Assembly (NCBI GenBank): GCA_028875575.1
Contig: JAPPDF010000042.1
Coordinates: 62,001 to 126,000, forward strand
Length of the DNA: 64,000 bases
Reading direction: 5' to 3'
Source of the DNA: Acidobacteriota bacterium
GTDB lineage: Bacteria > Acidobacteriota > Terriglobia > Versatilivoradales > Versatilivoraceae
Shown one piece after another: positions 31,627 to 40,782 of this stretch. Position 1 is the first letter of the stretch. The number at the start of each line of letters is the position of its first letter. Made by a program: the position numbers and the translations under genes. Under the pieces are notes generated by a model. The model searched no databases and was not told where the DNA came from. It saw nothing but the letters and a program-made list of their open reading frames with translations.

Positions 31627-33285
31627 CTACAGGACCCCCACCAACTGCAATGTAGTGATCACCGCCAGCAGGGTGAAGAACGTGCCCGCGGCTGCCAGTC
31701 CGATGCGCATGAACCAGCCCGGCCGCAGGGCCTCGGGCAGCAGGGTGAGATTGACGAACAGGGTGTGGAAACAACTGAAGCCCAGGGCGTAGTTGAACAG
31801 GTTGGCGGCGAATTTCAGCAATTCCAGGGGGGGCGCTACCGAAAGCATGATCACGCCGAAAATGCCGTAACCCACTACCACCGCAAAGTAGACCCAGCGG
31901 ATGTTGGAGGGATCCAGCTTTCGCAGGCGGGGGCTGGCCGTCCAGAAGACATCCACCCAGCGGCGAATGAATCCGTCCGAATGGGTCGACATGGTGGGGC
32001 CCAGGACCAGGAAGCCGCAGAGCATGGTGAGATACCAGAAGAGCTGACCGGCGTCGGCGCCCCAGGCGGCAGCCACGTGCGTCCTCACCCCGTCGGAAGT
32101 CATGCCGGCTGCCACCCAGCTGCTGGCTTCGGTGCCTCGCGGAAGGAACTGCACCGAAAGCATGCTGGGGAGGGCCACTCCCAGAAAACAGGCGGGCATC
32201 CAGACCACCACCTGGTCCCGCACCAGGTGACGATACCAGCGCTTCCAGCGGGCCAGCGCTTCCGAGGTCACCTGGAATACCGTCCCTGAGTGGGACAGTT
32301 TCAGCTCTCGTCCTCCGATCACGCTCGGGATGGCACCCACGTGGCGTCCCATGCCCCAACCCTGCTCGCGGGTATAGTTGCTGACAGCCGCGTTGGAAAG
32401 TCCTCCGCTGCCGGCGATGGCCGCAAAGGCAGCCAGCAGGGCAATGGTGCTCAGATCGATGTCCGGCATTCCCTTGCCCTCGGCCAGGGAGGTGAAGATG
32501 TTGGCGGTTTCGATCCCCCCGGTGGGCATGGTTCCGAATCGGAGGAAGCCCCCAAAGATTTCGGTCCAGGTGGAGAAGCTGGAATGAAAGACTCCCAGGA
32601 TCATCAGGAACCCCAGCACGGTGAACATCTTGAAGGTCATGATGGCCTTGAGGGCGTTGTAGATCTTGCCTCCCGCAACCAGTGGCACCAGTGCCAACAG
32701 GAATATGGCGTAGCCCAGGGCTCTGATCAGCAGGCGGTGGCTCTCGATATTCTCGGGGTCGGGGAGCACTCCTCCCAGCAGCACCGAGGCCAGCGGGGTG
32801 GCTGCATTGGCGGCCAGGTAAGGGAAGACCGCCCCGAAGTCGAGAATCAGGTAGAGACAGATCCAGAAGACGGGCCCGGGTGCGGTTCTGAACTTGCCCG
32901 TAAAGATCGGCTCGCCGGTGTAAAGGGTGTAGCGGGAAACCTCCATGTTGTAGATCACCTGGCCCACGATACTCAGCGTGGCCAGCCACATCAGGGCGCC
33001 GCCGTACTTGGCCGTGACGGCGGGACCCATCAGCCATTCCCCGCCGCCGATCGAGGAGCCTCCCAGAAGCAGCCCCGGCCCCAGCAGGGCAAACCAGTGT
33101 CGCCAGGTGAAGATGGGGGCTTCCACCAGCTCACCGGTGTTCCAGGGCGGCATCTTGCGGGATCCCGGCCGCGGAGCCTGAAACTCGCCGGGGCTTTCGG
33201 TCGGATCGACGGCCTGGCCGGCGTCGGCCGAGGAAGCATCGGGAGTCGCGGAAGGTTTCTCCGGCTGGGAAGGGTCTGATGACAT
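31627..33285 (-). CDS. Nramp-like divalent-metal transporter homologue without the DPGN motif, 552 residues
   Basis: A membrane protein with a proline- and serine-rich cytoplasmic N-terminus of about 60 residues followed by about 11-12 helices of LeuT/Nramp type (LLGPGLLLGGSSIGGGEWLMGPAVTAKYG at helix 1). Canonical Nramps carry DPGN in helix 1 and MPHN in helix 6; here helix 1 reads SSIGGGEW and helix 6 AAIAGSGGLSNAAVSNYT. The family link comes from overall organisation and a paralogue at 61532. Metal transport is thus doubtful, and the substrate may differ. AAGGATTCACC precedes the ATG. Confidence 0.72.
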   Translation of the reverse strand: MSSDPSQPEKPSATPDASSADAGQAVDPTESPGEFQAPRPGSRKMPPWNTGELVEAPIFTWRHWFALLGPGLLLGGSSIGGGEWLMGPAVTAKYGGALMWLATLSIVGQVIYNMEVSRYTLYTGEPIFTGKFRTAPGPVFWICLYLILDFGAVFPYLAANAATPLASVLLGGVLPDPENIESHRLLIRALGYAIFLLALVPLVAGGKIYNALKAIMTFKMFTVLGFLMILGVFHSSFSTWTEIFGGFLRFGTMPTGGIETANIFTSLAEGKGMPDIDLSTIALLAAFAAIAGSGGLSNAAVSNYTREQGWGMGRHVGAIPSVIGGRELKLSHSGTVFQVTSEALARWKRWYRHLVRDQVVVWMPACFLGVALPSMLSVQFLPRGTEASSWVAAGMTSDGVRTHVAAAWGADAGQLFWYLTMLCGFLVLGPTMSTHSDGFIRRWVDVFWTASPRLRKLDPSNIRWVYFAVVVGYGIFGVIMLSVAPPLELLKFAANLFNYALGFSCFHTLFVNLTLLPEALRPGWFMRIGLAAAGTFFTLLAVITTLQLVGVL

Positions 33286-33545
33286 GGTGAATCCTTGTAT
33301 ATTTGGGTATGTTTGGCGCTAAGTCTGCCCCTGAGATCGGGCGAACTTGGTGAGTCAATCACTTTTTGATCAAATTTGCAACAGTCCCAGCCACGACCTC
33401 GGAGGTGGACACGGAAGATGGGGAGAATTGGCCCGAGCGGCGCCCCGACACGAGCCAGGAGGGTGGCCGGTGGTATAATCCGCCCCGATTGATCCTGGCC
33501 CGGAAGTCGGTTCAGCCCAGGGGGCGAATCGGAAAGGAAAGACCG
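33286..33545. promoter_or_regulatory. Divergent upstream region of the Nramp-like and ThDP genes
   Basis: A 260-base divergent gap holding the palindrome TTTGATCAAA at 33365-33374. No clear sigma70 boxes for either side. The TTG start at 33546 has AAAGGAAAGA before it. Confidence 0.4.
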
Positions 33546-35189
33546 TTGAAGGGTGGAGACATCTTGATCGAGTGCCTCAAGGCCCAAGGGATCCGTGCCG
33601 TGTTCGGGATGCCCGGAACCCAGAACCTGGAGATCTACGACTCCCTGTTGCGCTGCGGGGAGGGTACCATCGACCACTACCTGGTGCGGCACGAATACGC
33701 CGCCACCCAGATGGCAGACGGGTTTGCCCGGTCCACCGGGGAGGTGGGTGTGGCCCTGACGGTGCCGGGACCCGGCGCCAGCAATGCCTCAACCGGGATC
33801 CTGGAGGCCTATACCGATTGCGTGCCGGTGTTGCTGATCACCGGGCAAAGCGACTCCAGGTTCTACGACAAGCATCAGGCAAAGATGTTCCACGGCCTGG
33901 ACCAGATGAAGTTTTTTGAGCCCATCACCAAGTATCGAGCCATCGCCCGCACCATCGGGGAGATCCCCGCCGTCGTGGAGGGCGCCTTCAAGGCCATGCG
34001 GAGCGGGCGCCCGGGCCCGGCGGTTCTCGAATTTCCCATGGACGTGGTGAGGGCCGATGGAGCCCCCAGGATCCCGGGGTATTCCCGAGGATCGCGCAGC
34101 CCGTCCCCCTCCGCCGGTGACCTGCGTGCGGCTGCCCGCCGGATCGACCGGGCCAGCCGGCCCGTCTGCCTGGTCGGGTCGGCTGTCATCCATTCGGGCG
34201 CCCAAGCCGAGCTGCGCCGGCTGGTCGAGAAGATTCAGGCGCCGGTGGTGGTGACCCGGTGCGCCAAGGGCGCGCTGGATGAAACCCATCCCCTGGCCCT
34301 GCGAGGATCCAACGGCTACCTGGCGAGGGAGGCTCTGAAGCTGGCCGACGCCACCCTGGCCATCGGGTGCCGCTTTACCTCGATCGATACCAACAACTGG
34401 CGACTCAAGCCGCCCCAGCCGCTCATTCAACTGGACGAGGACGAGCTCGAGATCGGCAGCGAGTATCCCTGCGAGCTGGGGGTTGTGGGAGATCTCAAAG
34501 CCACGCTGCAGGGGCTGCTGGAAGAAGTCGAGCAACGCCCGCGGCGATGGCAGCAGGCGCTGGAGATTCCCCGGGCCCGGTTTGCGGCCCAGAGGCCCCT
34601 GCCTCTTTTGGGCGACATCCGGCAAGTGCTTCCAAGCGACGGCATTTTGTCGGTGGACGTTCATTCCATCGGGTATTCGGCCTTTGACGAGTACCCGGTC
34701 GACCGCCCCCGGAGGTTTCTCTATCCTTGCATCGGCGTGGCTCTGGGTTATGGCTATCCGGCCGCCATAGGCGCCAAGGTAGGCTGTCCGGACAAACCGG
34801 TGGTCTGCTTCAGTGGGGATGGAGGCTTCCTGATGGGCATGGCGGAGCTGGCGACGGCCGTCAGGTACGAAATCCCCCTGGTTGCCGTGGTCGTCAACGA
34901 CCAGGCTCTGACGGCCATCAAGGGGTCCCAACAGAAAAACCACCAGGGCCGCGTAATCGGCACCGATTTGACCAACCCCAATTTCGCCGAAGTGGCCCGT
35001 TCTTTTGGCGCCGCCGGGAAGCGTGTCCGCAACCTCCGCCAATTCAAGGAAGTGCTGCAGGAGGCGTTGGCGGCTCGGCAACCGACCGTCATCGAAGTGC
35101 CGATGAGAGACGACGACGATCAATTGACCGAGGCCATCACCTGGTTGCGGTCCCATCCCTTGCGCAGGTTGCAGGGGCCGTCAGGTTGA
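33546..35189 (+). CDS. Thiamine-diphosphate-dependent enzyme, acetolactate synthase large-subunit family
   Basis: A 547-residue ThDP enzyme. The N-terminal domain has AVFGMPGTQNLEIYD and YLVRHEYAATQMADGFAR with the catalytic glutamate, and the C-terminal domain GDGGFLMGMAELATAVRYEIPLVAVVVNDQAL binds ThDP-Mg through GDG...N. The middle domain has the usual weak FAD-like fold. Starts TTG 33546 after AAAGGA; ATG starts upstream would read intergenic sequence. It stands alone, with no small regulatory subunit next to it, so acetolactate synthesis for branched-chain amino acids is less likely than a catabolic decarboxylase or ligase role. Its 3' end overlaps the convergent HIT gene by nine bases. 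Confidence 0.85.
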   Translation: MKGGDILIECLKAQGIRAVFGMPGTQNLEIYDSLLRCGEGTIDHYLVRHEYAATQMADGFARSTGEVGVALTVPGPGASNASTGILEAYTDCVPVLLITGQSDSRFYDKHQAKMFHGLDQMKFFEPITKYRAIARTIGEIPAVVEGAFKAMRSGRPGPAVLEFPMDVVRADGAPRIPGYSRGSRSPSPSAGDLRAAARRIDRASRPVCLVGSAVIHSGAQAELRRLVEKIQAPVVVTRCAKGALDETHPLALRGSNGYLAREALKLADATLAIGCRFTSIDTNNWRLKPPQPLIQLDEDELEIGSEYPCELGVVGDLKATLQGLLEEVEQRPRRWQQALEIPRARFAAQRPLPLLGDIRQVLPSDGILSVDVHSIGYSAFDEYPVDRPRRFLYPCIGVALGYGYPAAIGAKVGCPDKPVVCFSGDGGFLMGMAELATAVRYEIPLVAVVVNDQALTAIKGSQQKNHQGRVIGTDLTNPNFAEVARSFGAAGKRVRNLRQFKEVLQEALAARQPTVIEVPMRDDDDQLTEAITWLRSHPLRRLQGPSG

Positions 35190-35663
35190 GAAGAAAGGTT
35201 TGAGCTTCAGGTAGGTCGTCTGCAGGGCTTCGGGCAGGACTCGGGTCTCACTGGAAACGGTCATGAAGTTGGCATCGCCGCACCAGCGCGGCACGACGTG
35301 GAGGTGAAGGTGCTGGTCGATGCCGGCGCCGGCGCATTTGCCGAGATTCATGCCCAGGTTGAAGCCGTCGGGACGGTAGATCTTCCCGAGCGCGGAGACG
35401 GCTTGCTGGGTCAGGTCCATCAACTCCAGGTTCTGTTCGGCGGACAATTCCGAAATGGCCGACAGGTGCTTATAGGGGGCGATCAGCAAGTGACCGCAGG
35501 TGTAGGGAAAGAGATTGAGAATGATGAAGTGATCCTGTCCTCGAAAGAGAATCAACTGTTCCCGATCTTTGACGGTCGAGGCATCGATACAGAATACGCA
35601 GCCCTCGGTGTTGTGGATGTTGGCAACGTATTGGTATCTCCAGGGACTCCACAGAAAATCCAT
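35181..35663 (-). CDS. HIT-domain nucleotide phosphohydrolase/phosphorylase (Fhit/Apa2 type)
   Basis: A 160-residue HIT protein. The histidine triad is QHLHLHVVP, with the earlier CVFC and FIILNLFPYTCGHLLIAPYKH typical of the family. The N-terminus DFLWSPWRYQYV resembles AP4A phosphorylase/FHIT-like bacterial proteins. It would cleave dinucleoside polyphosphates or adenylylated products. One base separates it from the HU gene upstream, so both form one transcript. Converges with the ThDP gene. Confidence 0.9.
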   Translation of the reverse strand: MDFLWSPWRYQYVANIHNTEGCVFCIDASTVKDREQLILFRGQDHFIILNLFPYTCGHLLIAPYKHLSAISELSAEQNLELMDLTQQAVSALGKIYRPDGFNLGMNLGKCAGAGIDQHLHLHVVPRWCGDANFMTVSSETRVLPEALQTTYLKLKPFFST

Positions 35664-35664
35664 G

Positions 35665-35946
35665 CTAGGAACTGAGGTTGATAAGGTCCTTCAACTCTTT
35701 GCTGGGCTTGAAGTAAGGTACTTTCTTTTCAGGTACGTCAACCTTTTCGCCCGTCTTGGGATTTCTTCCCTGGCGGGCCTTGCGCTTCCGTATTCTAAAG
35801 CTTCCAAAACCACGTACTTCCAGTTTGTCGCTGTTTTTGAGCGCCTTCACGACGCTGTCGAACAGCGCCTCCACGATCACCTCCGAGTCCTTGCGGCTGA
35901 GGTCGGTCGCCCGTGATACTTCGTCCACCAAGTCTGCTTTGGTCAT
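35665..35946 (-). CDS. HU/IHF-family DNA-binding protein
   Basis: A 93-residue histone-like protein. The N-terminal helices MTKADLVDEVSRATDLSRKDSEVIVEALFDSVVKALKNSD are followed by the beta-arm EVRGFGSFRIRKRKARQGRNPKTGEKVDVPEKKVPYFKPSKELKDLI. The arm has the intercalating-proline position (RNPKTG) of HU and IHF. Its start ATG at 35946 follows AAGGAGCAACC. Nucleoid packaging role; whether homodimeric HU or an IHF subunit cannot be decided. Confidence 0.95.
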   Translation of the reverse strand: MTKADLVDEVSRATDLSRKDSEVIVEALFDSVVKALKNSDKLEVRGFGSFRIRKRKARQGRNPKTGEKVDVPEKKVPYFKPSKELKDLINLSS

Positions 35947-36162
35947 GGTTGCTCCTTGCAACGGTTGCGGGAATGCCTCCGAGATGGAATTCCGATCGCG
36001 CACCCTTTGGAAGAATTGTAGGGAACCCTTCCAATCCTCCACATCGGGTCGATGCCTGCTGGAACATTGCTTCCGACTGTCACCTCCGGCCTGCCGAGTG
36101 GCAGGGTGAACAGCCTTGGCCCGGCTGGTCGGTTCTCCGGTCCAGCAGACATAAATGCATAG

Positions 36163-36191
36163 AAAATATGGGATTAGCCCATAAAATGCAA
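36163..36191 (-). promoter_or_regulatory. Candidate sigma70 promoter for the HU-HIT transcript
   Basis: On the minus strand TTGCAT (36191-36186), 17 bases, TATTTT (36168-36163). The spacer is an inverted repeat TATGGG-CTAAT-CCCATA, a possible operator. The leader would be about 210 bases. Confidence 0.45.
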
Positions 36192-36257
36192 CAGGGATTC
36201 AACCGCTGACTCGGGGCTTCGGTTGCGCATTGGCGACGGATGGTTCATGGTTCAGTG

Positions 36258-36330
36258 GGAAAAGAGTTTTCCACGAAGCCACACGAAGGAATCGGAGGCG
36301 TTGGAGAAGGCTCACGAAGGATGCGCCAAC
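36258..36330 (+). repeat. CACGAAG-type dispersed repeat, copy 5
   Basis: Reads AAAGAGTTTTCCACGAAGCC, then ACACGAAGGAATCGG and a distant CTCACGAAGGATG. It directly precedes the membrane protein gene. Confidence 0.65.
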
Positions 36331-36370
36331 AGTCGGGGAGGGGGAAAAGGACAACATTCCAAGGGGCGAC

Positions 36371-37096
36371 ATGGATAGCAATCGAGCACTTCCCGAACCG
36401 GACCTGCGCCAAACCGGCCCAAGTGTGCCGGCAGGACTGTTTGCGGCGCTGTTGGTCTCGGTTCTTGCGTTTTTCGGCATGGGTACGCGCTACTACACTC
36501 ACGGAGATCTGAACCTCATCCATTCCGTGTTGAGCCTGTTCTTCTCCATCAATCTGCTGGTCTGCTATTGGGAGATCTGCCTGTTTTTCCGACGGGACTA
36601 TATCGAGAAGCGCACCGACTACTGGAGCGCGCGCCAGCGCGAAACCGGCCGGACACCGGCTGGCGAATTCCTGGCCTCGAGGGTCCCGTTGACACACATA
36701 TTTTCGCCGACGGTCTGGGCCGATGTCTGGGCGACCTATGCCCAATACGACAACTCCTACGCGGATCGTCGTACCTTCGGATTCAACGTGGATATTGGCA
36801 ACGGCTTTGTCACGCCGCTGCCGACATTGATCCTGTACGCCGCCTATACGATCGATTTCCTTCCCGCCCTCTATGCAGGCATTCTCGGAGCCATGGTGTT
36901 CTGGCAGTGGGTCTACGCAACCACGCTTTACTGCGTCAGCTTCTTTGTGGCCCAACGACAAACCCGGATCAGCCGGCTTCAGACACTCATTTACATCATT
37001 GTGATCAACTCCTTCTGGGTGCTGTGCGCACTGCTTGGCTTGTACGTCTCGATCCGGCTGATTATGGACGGCAACTACAGCGTGCTGGGTTATTGA
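36371..37096 (+). CDS. Unknown polytopic membrane protein
   Basis: A 241-residue protein with about five hydrophobic segments (about 22-42, 50-72, 147-170, 172-195, 207-230). Between the second and third lies a polar, Tyr/Trp-rich region with RRDYIEKRTDYWSARQRETGRTPAGEF and PTVWADVWATYAQYDNSYADRRTFGFNVDIGNG. I recognise no family; the Trp/Tyr-rich loop recalls EXPERA-type sterol-pathway membrane domains only loosely. The start ATG 36371 follows AAGGGGCGAC and precedes the first membrane helix. Alone on this strand. Confidence 0.6.
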   Translation: MDSNRALPEPDLRQTGPSVPAGLFAALLVSVLAFFGMGTRYYTHGDLNLIHSVLSLFFSINLLVCYWEICLFFRRDYIEKRTDYWSARQRETGRTPAGEFLASRVPLTHIFSPTVWADVWATYAQYDNSYADRRTFGFNVDIGNGFVTPLPTLILYAAYTIDFLPALYAGILGAMVFWQWVYATTLYCVSFFVAQRQTRISRLQTLIYIIVINSFWVLCALLGLYVSIRLIMDGNYSVLGY

Positions 37097-37323
37097 GCGG
37101 GAGAGTCTGGGGAGCAACGGAAGGGCGCCGACGTTGGAAGTGACGGGGCCGCCACCGATAGCGGCCGCCAATCCCGCCGGCCAACGCCAGCAAGCTGCCC
37201 AGCGGTTTGCCGACAGGTTGCGCTGGCATCCGTCCGTTTCTGCCCAAATTGGTTTAACCTATTTTATAAGTGTACGTTACAATATTTCAAAAACCGCCGC
37301 ATTCTGCCGTGTTCAGCTAAACC

Positions 37324-38952
37324 ATGCTCGTGACCAAGTCTCATTGTCTTCCCATTCCAATTCTCCTGGCCTTCCTCCTCGTCTCTCCGGCCCTGGCCTC
37401 CGAGGATACTTGCGCGGACCGCTCCGTCTCGGCCGGCGCCGTTCGGACGCCGCAGGACGCCAAGACGCTGACGCAGTGCGCCTACGAGTTTGTGCAGGAG
37501 GTGGGGTTCGAGCAGGCCCACAGGGCCTTCAACGAGGAGGAGCGCTGGAAGAGCGGGCCGACCTATGTCTTCGTCTCCGAAGTCACGCCAGTCAGCGATC
37601 AGGCCCGGGTATTTGTCTTTCCACCCAATCCGTCCCTGGAAGGCCTCCCGTTTCCATGGCAGATCGACTCCTTCGGAAACGATTACTTCAAGGAACTGCA
37701 TCGTCTCCTGACGAGTTTCGACGAAGGCTGGAACCACTACTCCTTCTTCAACCCGGCCACCGGAGAGGTCGAGCCGAAAGTCAGCTACGTCAAGGGTATC
37801 GACTGGATGGGCACCCCGGCCGCAATCGGAGTGGGGGTCTACCGGCGTGACCTGCCCGGCACCTGCAGGAGCGAGGAAGTCAATGCCGCCATGCTCGACT
37901 CCAACCCTTCCGAGGCGCGGCTGCGGGAGTTTGTCCGCTGCGCCGCCATGGAGATGGATTCGAGGGGGTATTTCGCCTCGATAAGCTTGGCCAACGACCC
38001 CCGTTGGCGCAGCGGCTCCATCTACCTGTTCGGCCTCGACACCTACGGCCATACCTTCTTCAGCGGTTCTCCGGCGGATTCCTGGATTGGGTCGGAGTTG
38101 TCGTCCAGCGAAATCGGCGGCTTCGAGGGCCGGAATATTCTGGGGGTTGCCGATGCCTTTGGCGAGACCCTCCTCTACTACTCCCAGCATAATCCGTCCA
38201 CCGGCGAGCGGCAGCGCAAGGTGACCTTTGTCAAGAGGATCACCTCCTTCGGGGTTCCGGTGCTGATCGGGGCAGGCTATTACCTGGATGAAGGTGTTCC
38301 ACCGGTTGCCGGCGTGCCGGCAGAGGACTTGGCGTTCACCGTGGACTTCCATCGAGGGCCACAGGGATTCATCGCCGGCTTCGCGGACTATCCGCCCGCC
38401 GACGCGGAAATCTACGAGTTGACTTCGGACTACCGCAGACTGCCGCCCCCGCTGGAGTCTCAGTCCGCCCTGTTCATCTCCGGAGTCAACCGGAGCGACG
38501 ACCTCTTCATGTTCTTCAAAGGACCCATTAGCGGCCTGTCGCCCGGCGTGCGATACAAGGTAACGGTCGGCGTGGAGATCGCCACCGACACGCCGGCAGG
38601 GTGCGTCGGTGTCGGCGGAGCGCCGGGAGAGAGCGTCTGGATCAAGGCCGGAGTGACCGACGTCGAACCGCTCGCGGTCTCCGACGGCTCCTATCTGCGC
38701 ATGAACATCGACGTCGGAAATCAGTCGCGGGGCGGCTCACAAGCCGTGGTGCTCGGTGACATCGCCAACTCCCGAAACTGCGAGCAGGCGAGCCGGTGGG
38801 AGCGCAAGTCCTTCCAGGGCCGAACGACACCGACTCCGATATCGGTGGCTCCCGATGGCCGGGCCTGGCTGTTGTTGGGGGCCGACTCGGGATTCGAGTC
38901 CAGGACCTCGATCTACTTCACCCGAGCATCGGTCACCCTCACGCCGATATGA
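37324..38952 (+). CDS. Secreted protein with two Cache-like domains and a C-terminal beta-domain
   Basis: A 542-residue exported protein with signal peptide (LPIPILLAFLLVSPALAS). Two homologous domains follow: about 35-175, ending FNPATGEVEPKVSYVKGI with MGTPAAIGVGVY, and about 180-320, ending NPSTGERQRKVTFVKRI with FGVPVLIGAGYY, both typical of single Cache sensor domains. The third domain (about 325-542) has FIAGFADYPP, LFISGVNRSDDLFMFFKGPISGL, VGVGGAPGESVWIKAG and a final STSIYFTRASVTL; this conserved beta-domain occurs in uncharacterised secreted proteins. No transmembrane helix or cytoplasmic output domain is present, so it is a soluble periplasmic or exported binder. Confidence 0.75.
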   Translation: MLVTKSHCLPIPILLAFLLVSPALASEDTCADRSVSAGAVRTPQDAKTLTQCAYEFVQEVGFEQAHRAFNEEERWKSGPTYVFVSEVTPVSDQARVFVFPPNPSLEGLPFPWQIDSFGNDYFKELHRLLTSFDEGWNHYSFFNPATGEVEPKVSYVKGIDWMGTPAAIGVGVYRRDLPGTCRSEEVNAAMLDSNPSEARLREFVRCAAMEMDSRGYFASISLANDPRWRSGSIYLFGLDTYGHTFFSGSPADSWIGSELSSSEIGGFEGRNILGVADAFGETLLYYSQHNPSTGERQRKVTFVKRITSFGVPVLIGAGYYLDEGVPPVAGVPAEDLAFTVDFHRGPQGFIAGFADYPPADAEIYELTSDYRRLPPPLESQSALFISGVNRSDDLFMFFKGPISGLSPGVRYKVTVGVEIATDTPAGCVGVGGAPGESVWIKAGVTDVEPLAVSDGSYLRMNIDVGNQSRGGSQAVVLGDIANSRNCEQASRWERKSFQGRTTPTPISVAPDGRAWLLLGADSGFESRTSIYFTRASVTLTPI

Positions 38953-39168
38953 GGACCTGGCGGCGCGGCATCGAGGGTGTTCGTATCCGCCCGCGGGCGG
39001 CCGTTCCTGGCGCCGGTGTTCTCCAACAGGAAACCCTTGGGCCGTTGCCCATCGATTGCCTTACAGTGGCACGGCAGGCATGGCCACCAGCATTGACCAC
39101 CGATTCCCATCCGGTGGGAGTGAGCCTTACCGATCGAGTGATGCCGGGCGCACCGGTCCAGATTTTGT

Positions 39169-39197
39169 TTGTCAAGCGTCCGCCCGGACCTTATAAT
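39169..39197 (+). promoter_or_regulatory. Sigma70 promoter of rpmE
   Basis: TTGTCA (39169-39174), a 17-base spacer, then TATAAT (39192-39197). This is the best consensus match in the window. It initiates near 39204, about 35 bases before the rpmE ATG. Confidence 0.8.
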
Positions 39198-39238
39198 CTG
39201 CCGTGGTTCAGACGGGTTTGGTCAGATCGGTTCATGCC

Positions 39239-39451
39239 ATGAAACCGAAAATTCATCCGAAATACGTTGAGGTAACGGTTTCCTGCGCCTGCGGGGAAAC
39301 CTTCAAGACGCGTTCCACCAAGGGCGAAATCCGCCTGGAGATTTGCTCCAAGTGTCATCCCTTCTTCACCGGCAAGCAGAAACTGGTGGATACGGCCGGG
39401 CGCGTGGAACGATTTCAGAGAAAGTACGGCCTGCGCGCCGGTCTGGACTAG
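39239..39451 (+). CDS. rpmE: Ribosomal protein L31, zinc-binding form
   Basis: A 70-residue L31. The zinc site is complete, SCACGETF near residue 14-21 and [24 protein letters not shown] near 37-60 (C-x-C ... C-x-x-C), so it is the C+ type. The start ATG 39239 fits [14 protein letters not shown]. It is driven by the promoter at 39169 and followed by prfA 177 bases downstream. L31-prfA-prmC order is a classic conserved cluster. Confidence 0.97.
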   Translation: MKPKIHPKYVEVTVSCACGETFKTRSTKGEIRLEICSKCHPFFTGKQKLVDTAGRVERFQRKYGLRAGLD

Positions 39452-39628
39452 GCGGCGCCGTCCGCCATCAGCCCCCATCCAGCAATCTCGATCTTCCGGC
39501 CTGAACAGAGGGCCCCTCCCCGCATCCCGCGCCATCCTGAGGCTCCGGGCCGTAGAGGCCGTAATTATTCAGCACCCTTTCAACCAGTGTCCTGACGTCG
39601 GCGGCCCTGGCCGTCTCCGAGGTGCGTC

Positions 39629-40714
39629 ATGCTAGACAAACTCGCGCAACTGGAAGCGTCCTACGAGGAGATCACTCGCCTTCTTGGAGATCCTGAAGTT
39701 CTGGCCGATCCGGCCACTTATCAGAAGCATGCCAAGGCTCACAGGGATCTCGCTCCGGTGGTGGAGAAGTTCCGGGAGTACAAGAAGCTCCAGGTGAGTC
39801 TGGAAGATGCCAGGCAGGTGGCTCGGGACGCCCATTCCGAGCCCGAACTCCGGGAACTGGCACAGGAAGAGGCTTCCGAGGTCGGGTGCACCCTGGAGGA
39901 ATGTGAACGCCAACTGAAGGTCCTTTTGCTGCCCAGGGACCCTGACGACGAAAAGAACGTGCTGCTGGAGATTCGAGCTGGAACCGGGGGCGACGAAGCC
40001 ACCCTCTTTGCCCAGGAAGTCTTTCGAATGTACTGCCGCTTTGCAGAGTCTCAAGGTTGGCAGGTGGAAATGATGTCGTCCAGTCCATCGGGAGCCGGTG
40101 GGCTCAAGGAAGTGATTGCCATCATCGAGGGCAGCAAAGTCTACCGCAACCTGAAGTTCGAAAGCGGGGTCCACCGGGTCCAACGGGTGCCGGCAACCGA
40201 GGCCAGTGGGCGGGTGCACACCTCGGCTGTCACGGTTGCGGTGTTGCCGGAGGCCGACCAGGTCGAAGTGGGTATCGACGAAAAGGACTTGCGCATCGAT
40301 AGGTTCTGCTCCTCGGGGCCCGGAGGGCAGTCGGTCAATACCACTTACTCGGCCGTTCGCATCACCCACCTTCCTACCGGTCTGGTAGTGACCTGCCAGG
40401 ACGAGAAGTCACAGATCAAGAATCGGGCCAAGGCCATGCGAGTGCTCAGATCCCGCCTCTACGAAATCGCCATGGAAGAACAGCGCCAGGCCATTGCCCA
40501 GGATCGCAGGAGCCAAGTGGGAAGCGGGGACCGAAGTGAAAAGGTCCGAACCTACAACTTTCCCCAGAACCGATTGACCGATCATCGCATCGGTTTGACC
40601 CTTCATCGGCTCGAAGGCATCATGGATGGGAATCTGACCCCGGTGATCGATGCCCTGGTGAGCCATTTTCAGGCTGAAGACCTGAAGAGGGAAGTGGAGT
40701 CGGTTCGCCATTGA
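39629..40714 (+). CDS. prfA: Peptide chain release factor 1
   Basis: A 361-residue release factor that recognises UAA and UAG. The GGQ catalytic motif is in [26 protein letters not shown], the PxT-type anticodon region reads [22 protein letters not shown], and the conserved [17 protein letters not shown] and ENRLTDHR-like NRLTDHRIG segments are present. Start ATG 39629. prmC, which methylates its glutamine, is the next gene. Confidence 0.97.
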   Translation: MLDKLAQLEASYEEITRLLGDPEVLADPATYQKHAKAHRDLAPVVEKFREYKKLQVSLEDARQVARDAHSEPELRELAQEEASEVGCTLEECERQLKVLLLPRDPDDEKNVLLEIRAGTGGDEATLFAQEVFRMYCRFAESQGWQVEMMSSSPSGAGGLKEVIAIIEGSKVYRNLKFESGVHRVQRVPATEASGRVHTSAVTVAVLPEADQVEVGIDEKDLRIDRFCSSGPGGQSVNTTYSAVRITHLPTGLVVTCQDEKSQIKNRAKAMRVLRSRLYEIAMEEQRQAIAQDRRSQVGSGDRSEKVRTYNFPQNRLTDHRIGLTLHRLEGIMDGNLTPVIDALVSHFQAEDLKREVESVRH

Positions 40715-40782
40715 GAGCACGAGGCCGGTGGTCTGCGGTCCAACCACCCAAATGACCGGCCACGCCATCCCTTCGATTCGCC

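Larger units (their letters stand above)
35947..36370. other. Gap upstream of HU and of the membrane protein gene
   Basis: Holds the HU promoter (36163-36191) and a CACGAAG repeat (about 36258-36330). No gene is supported. Confidence 0.5.
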
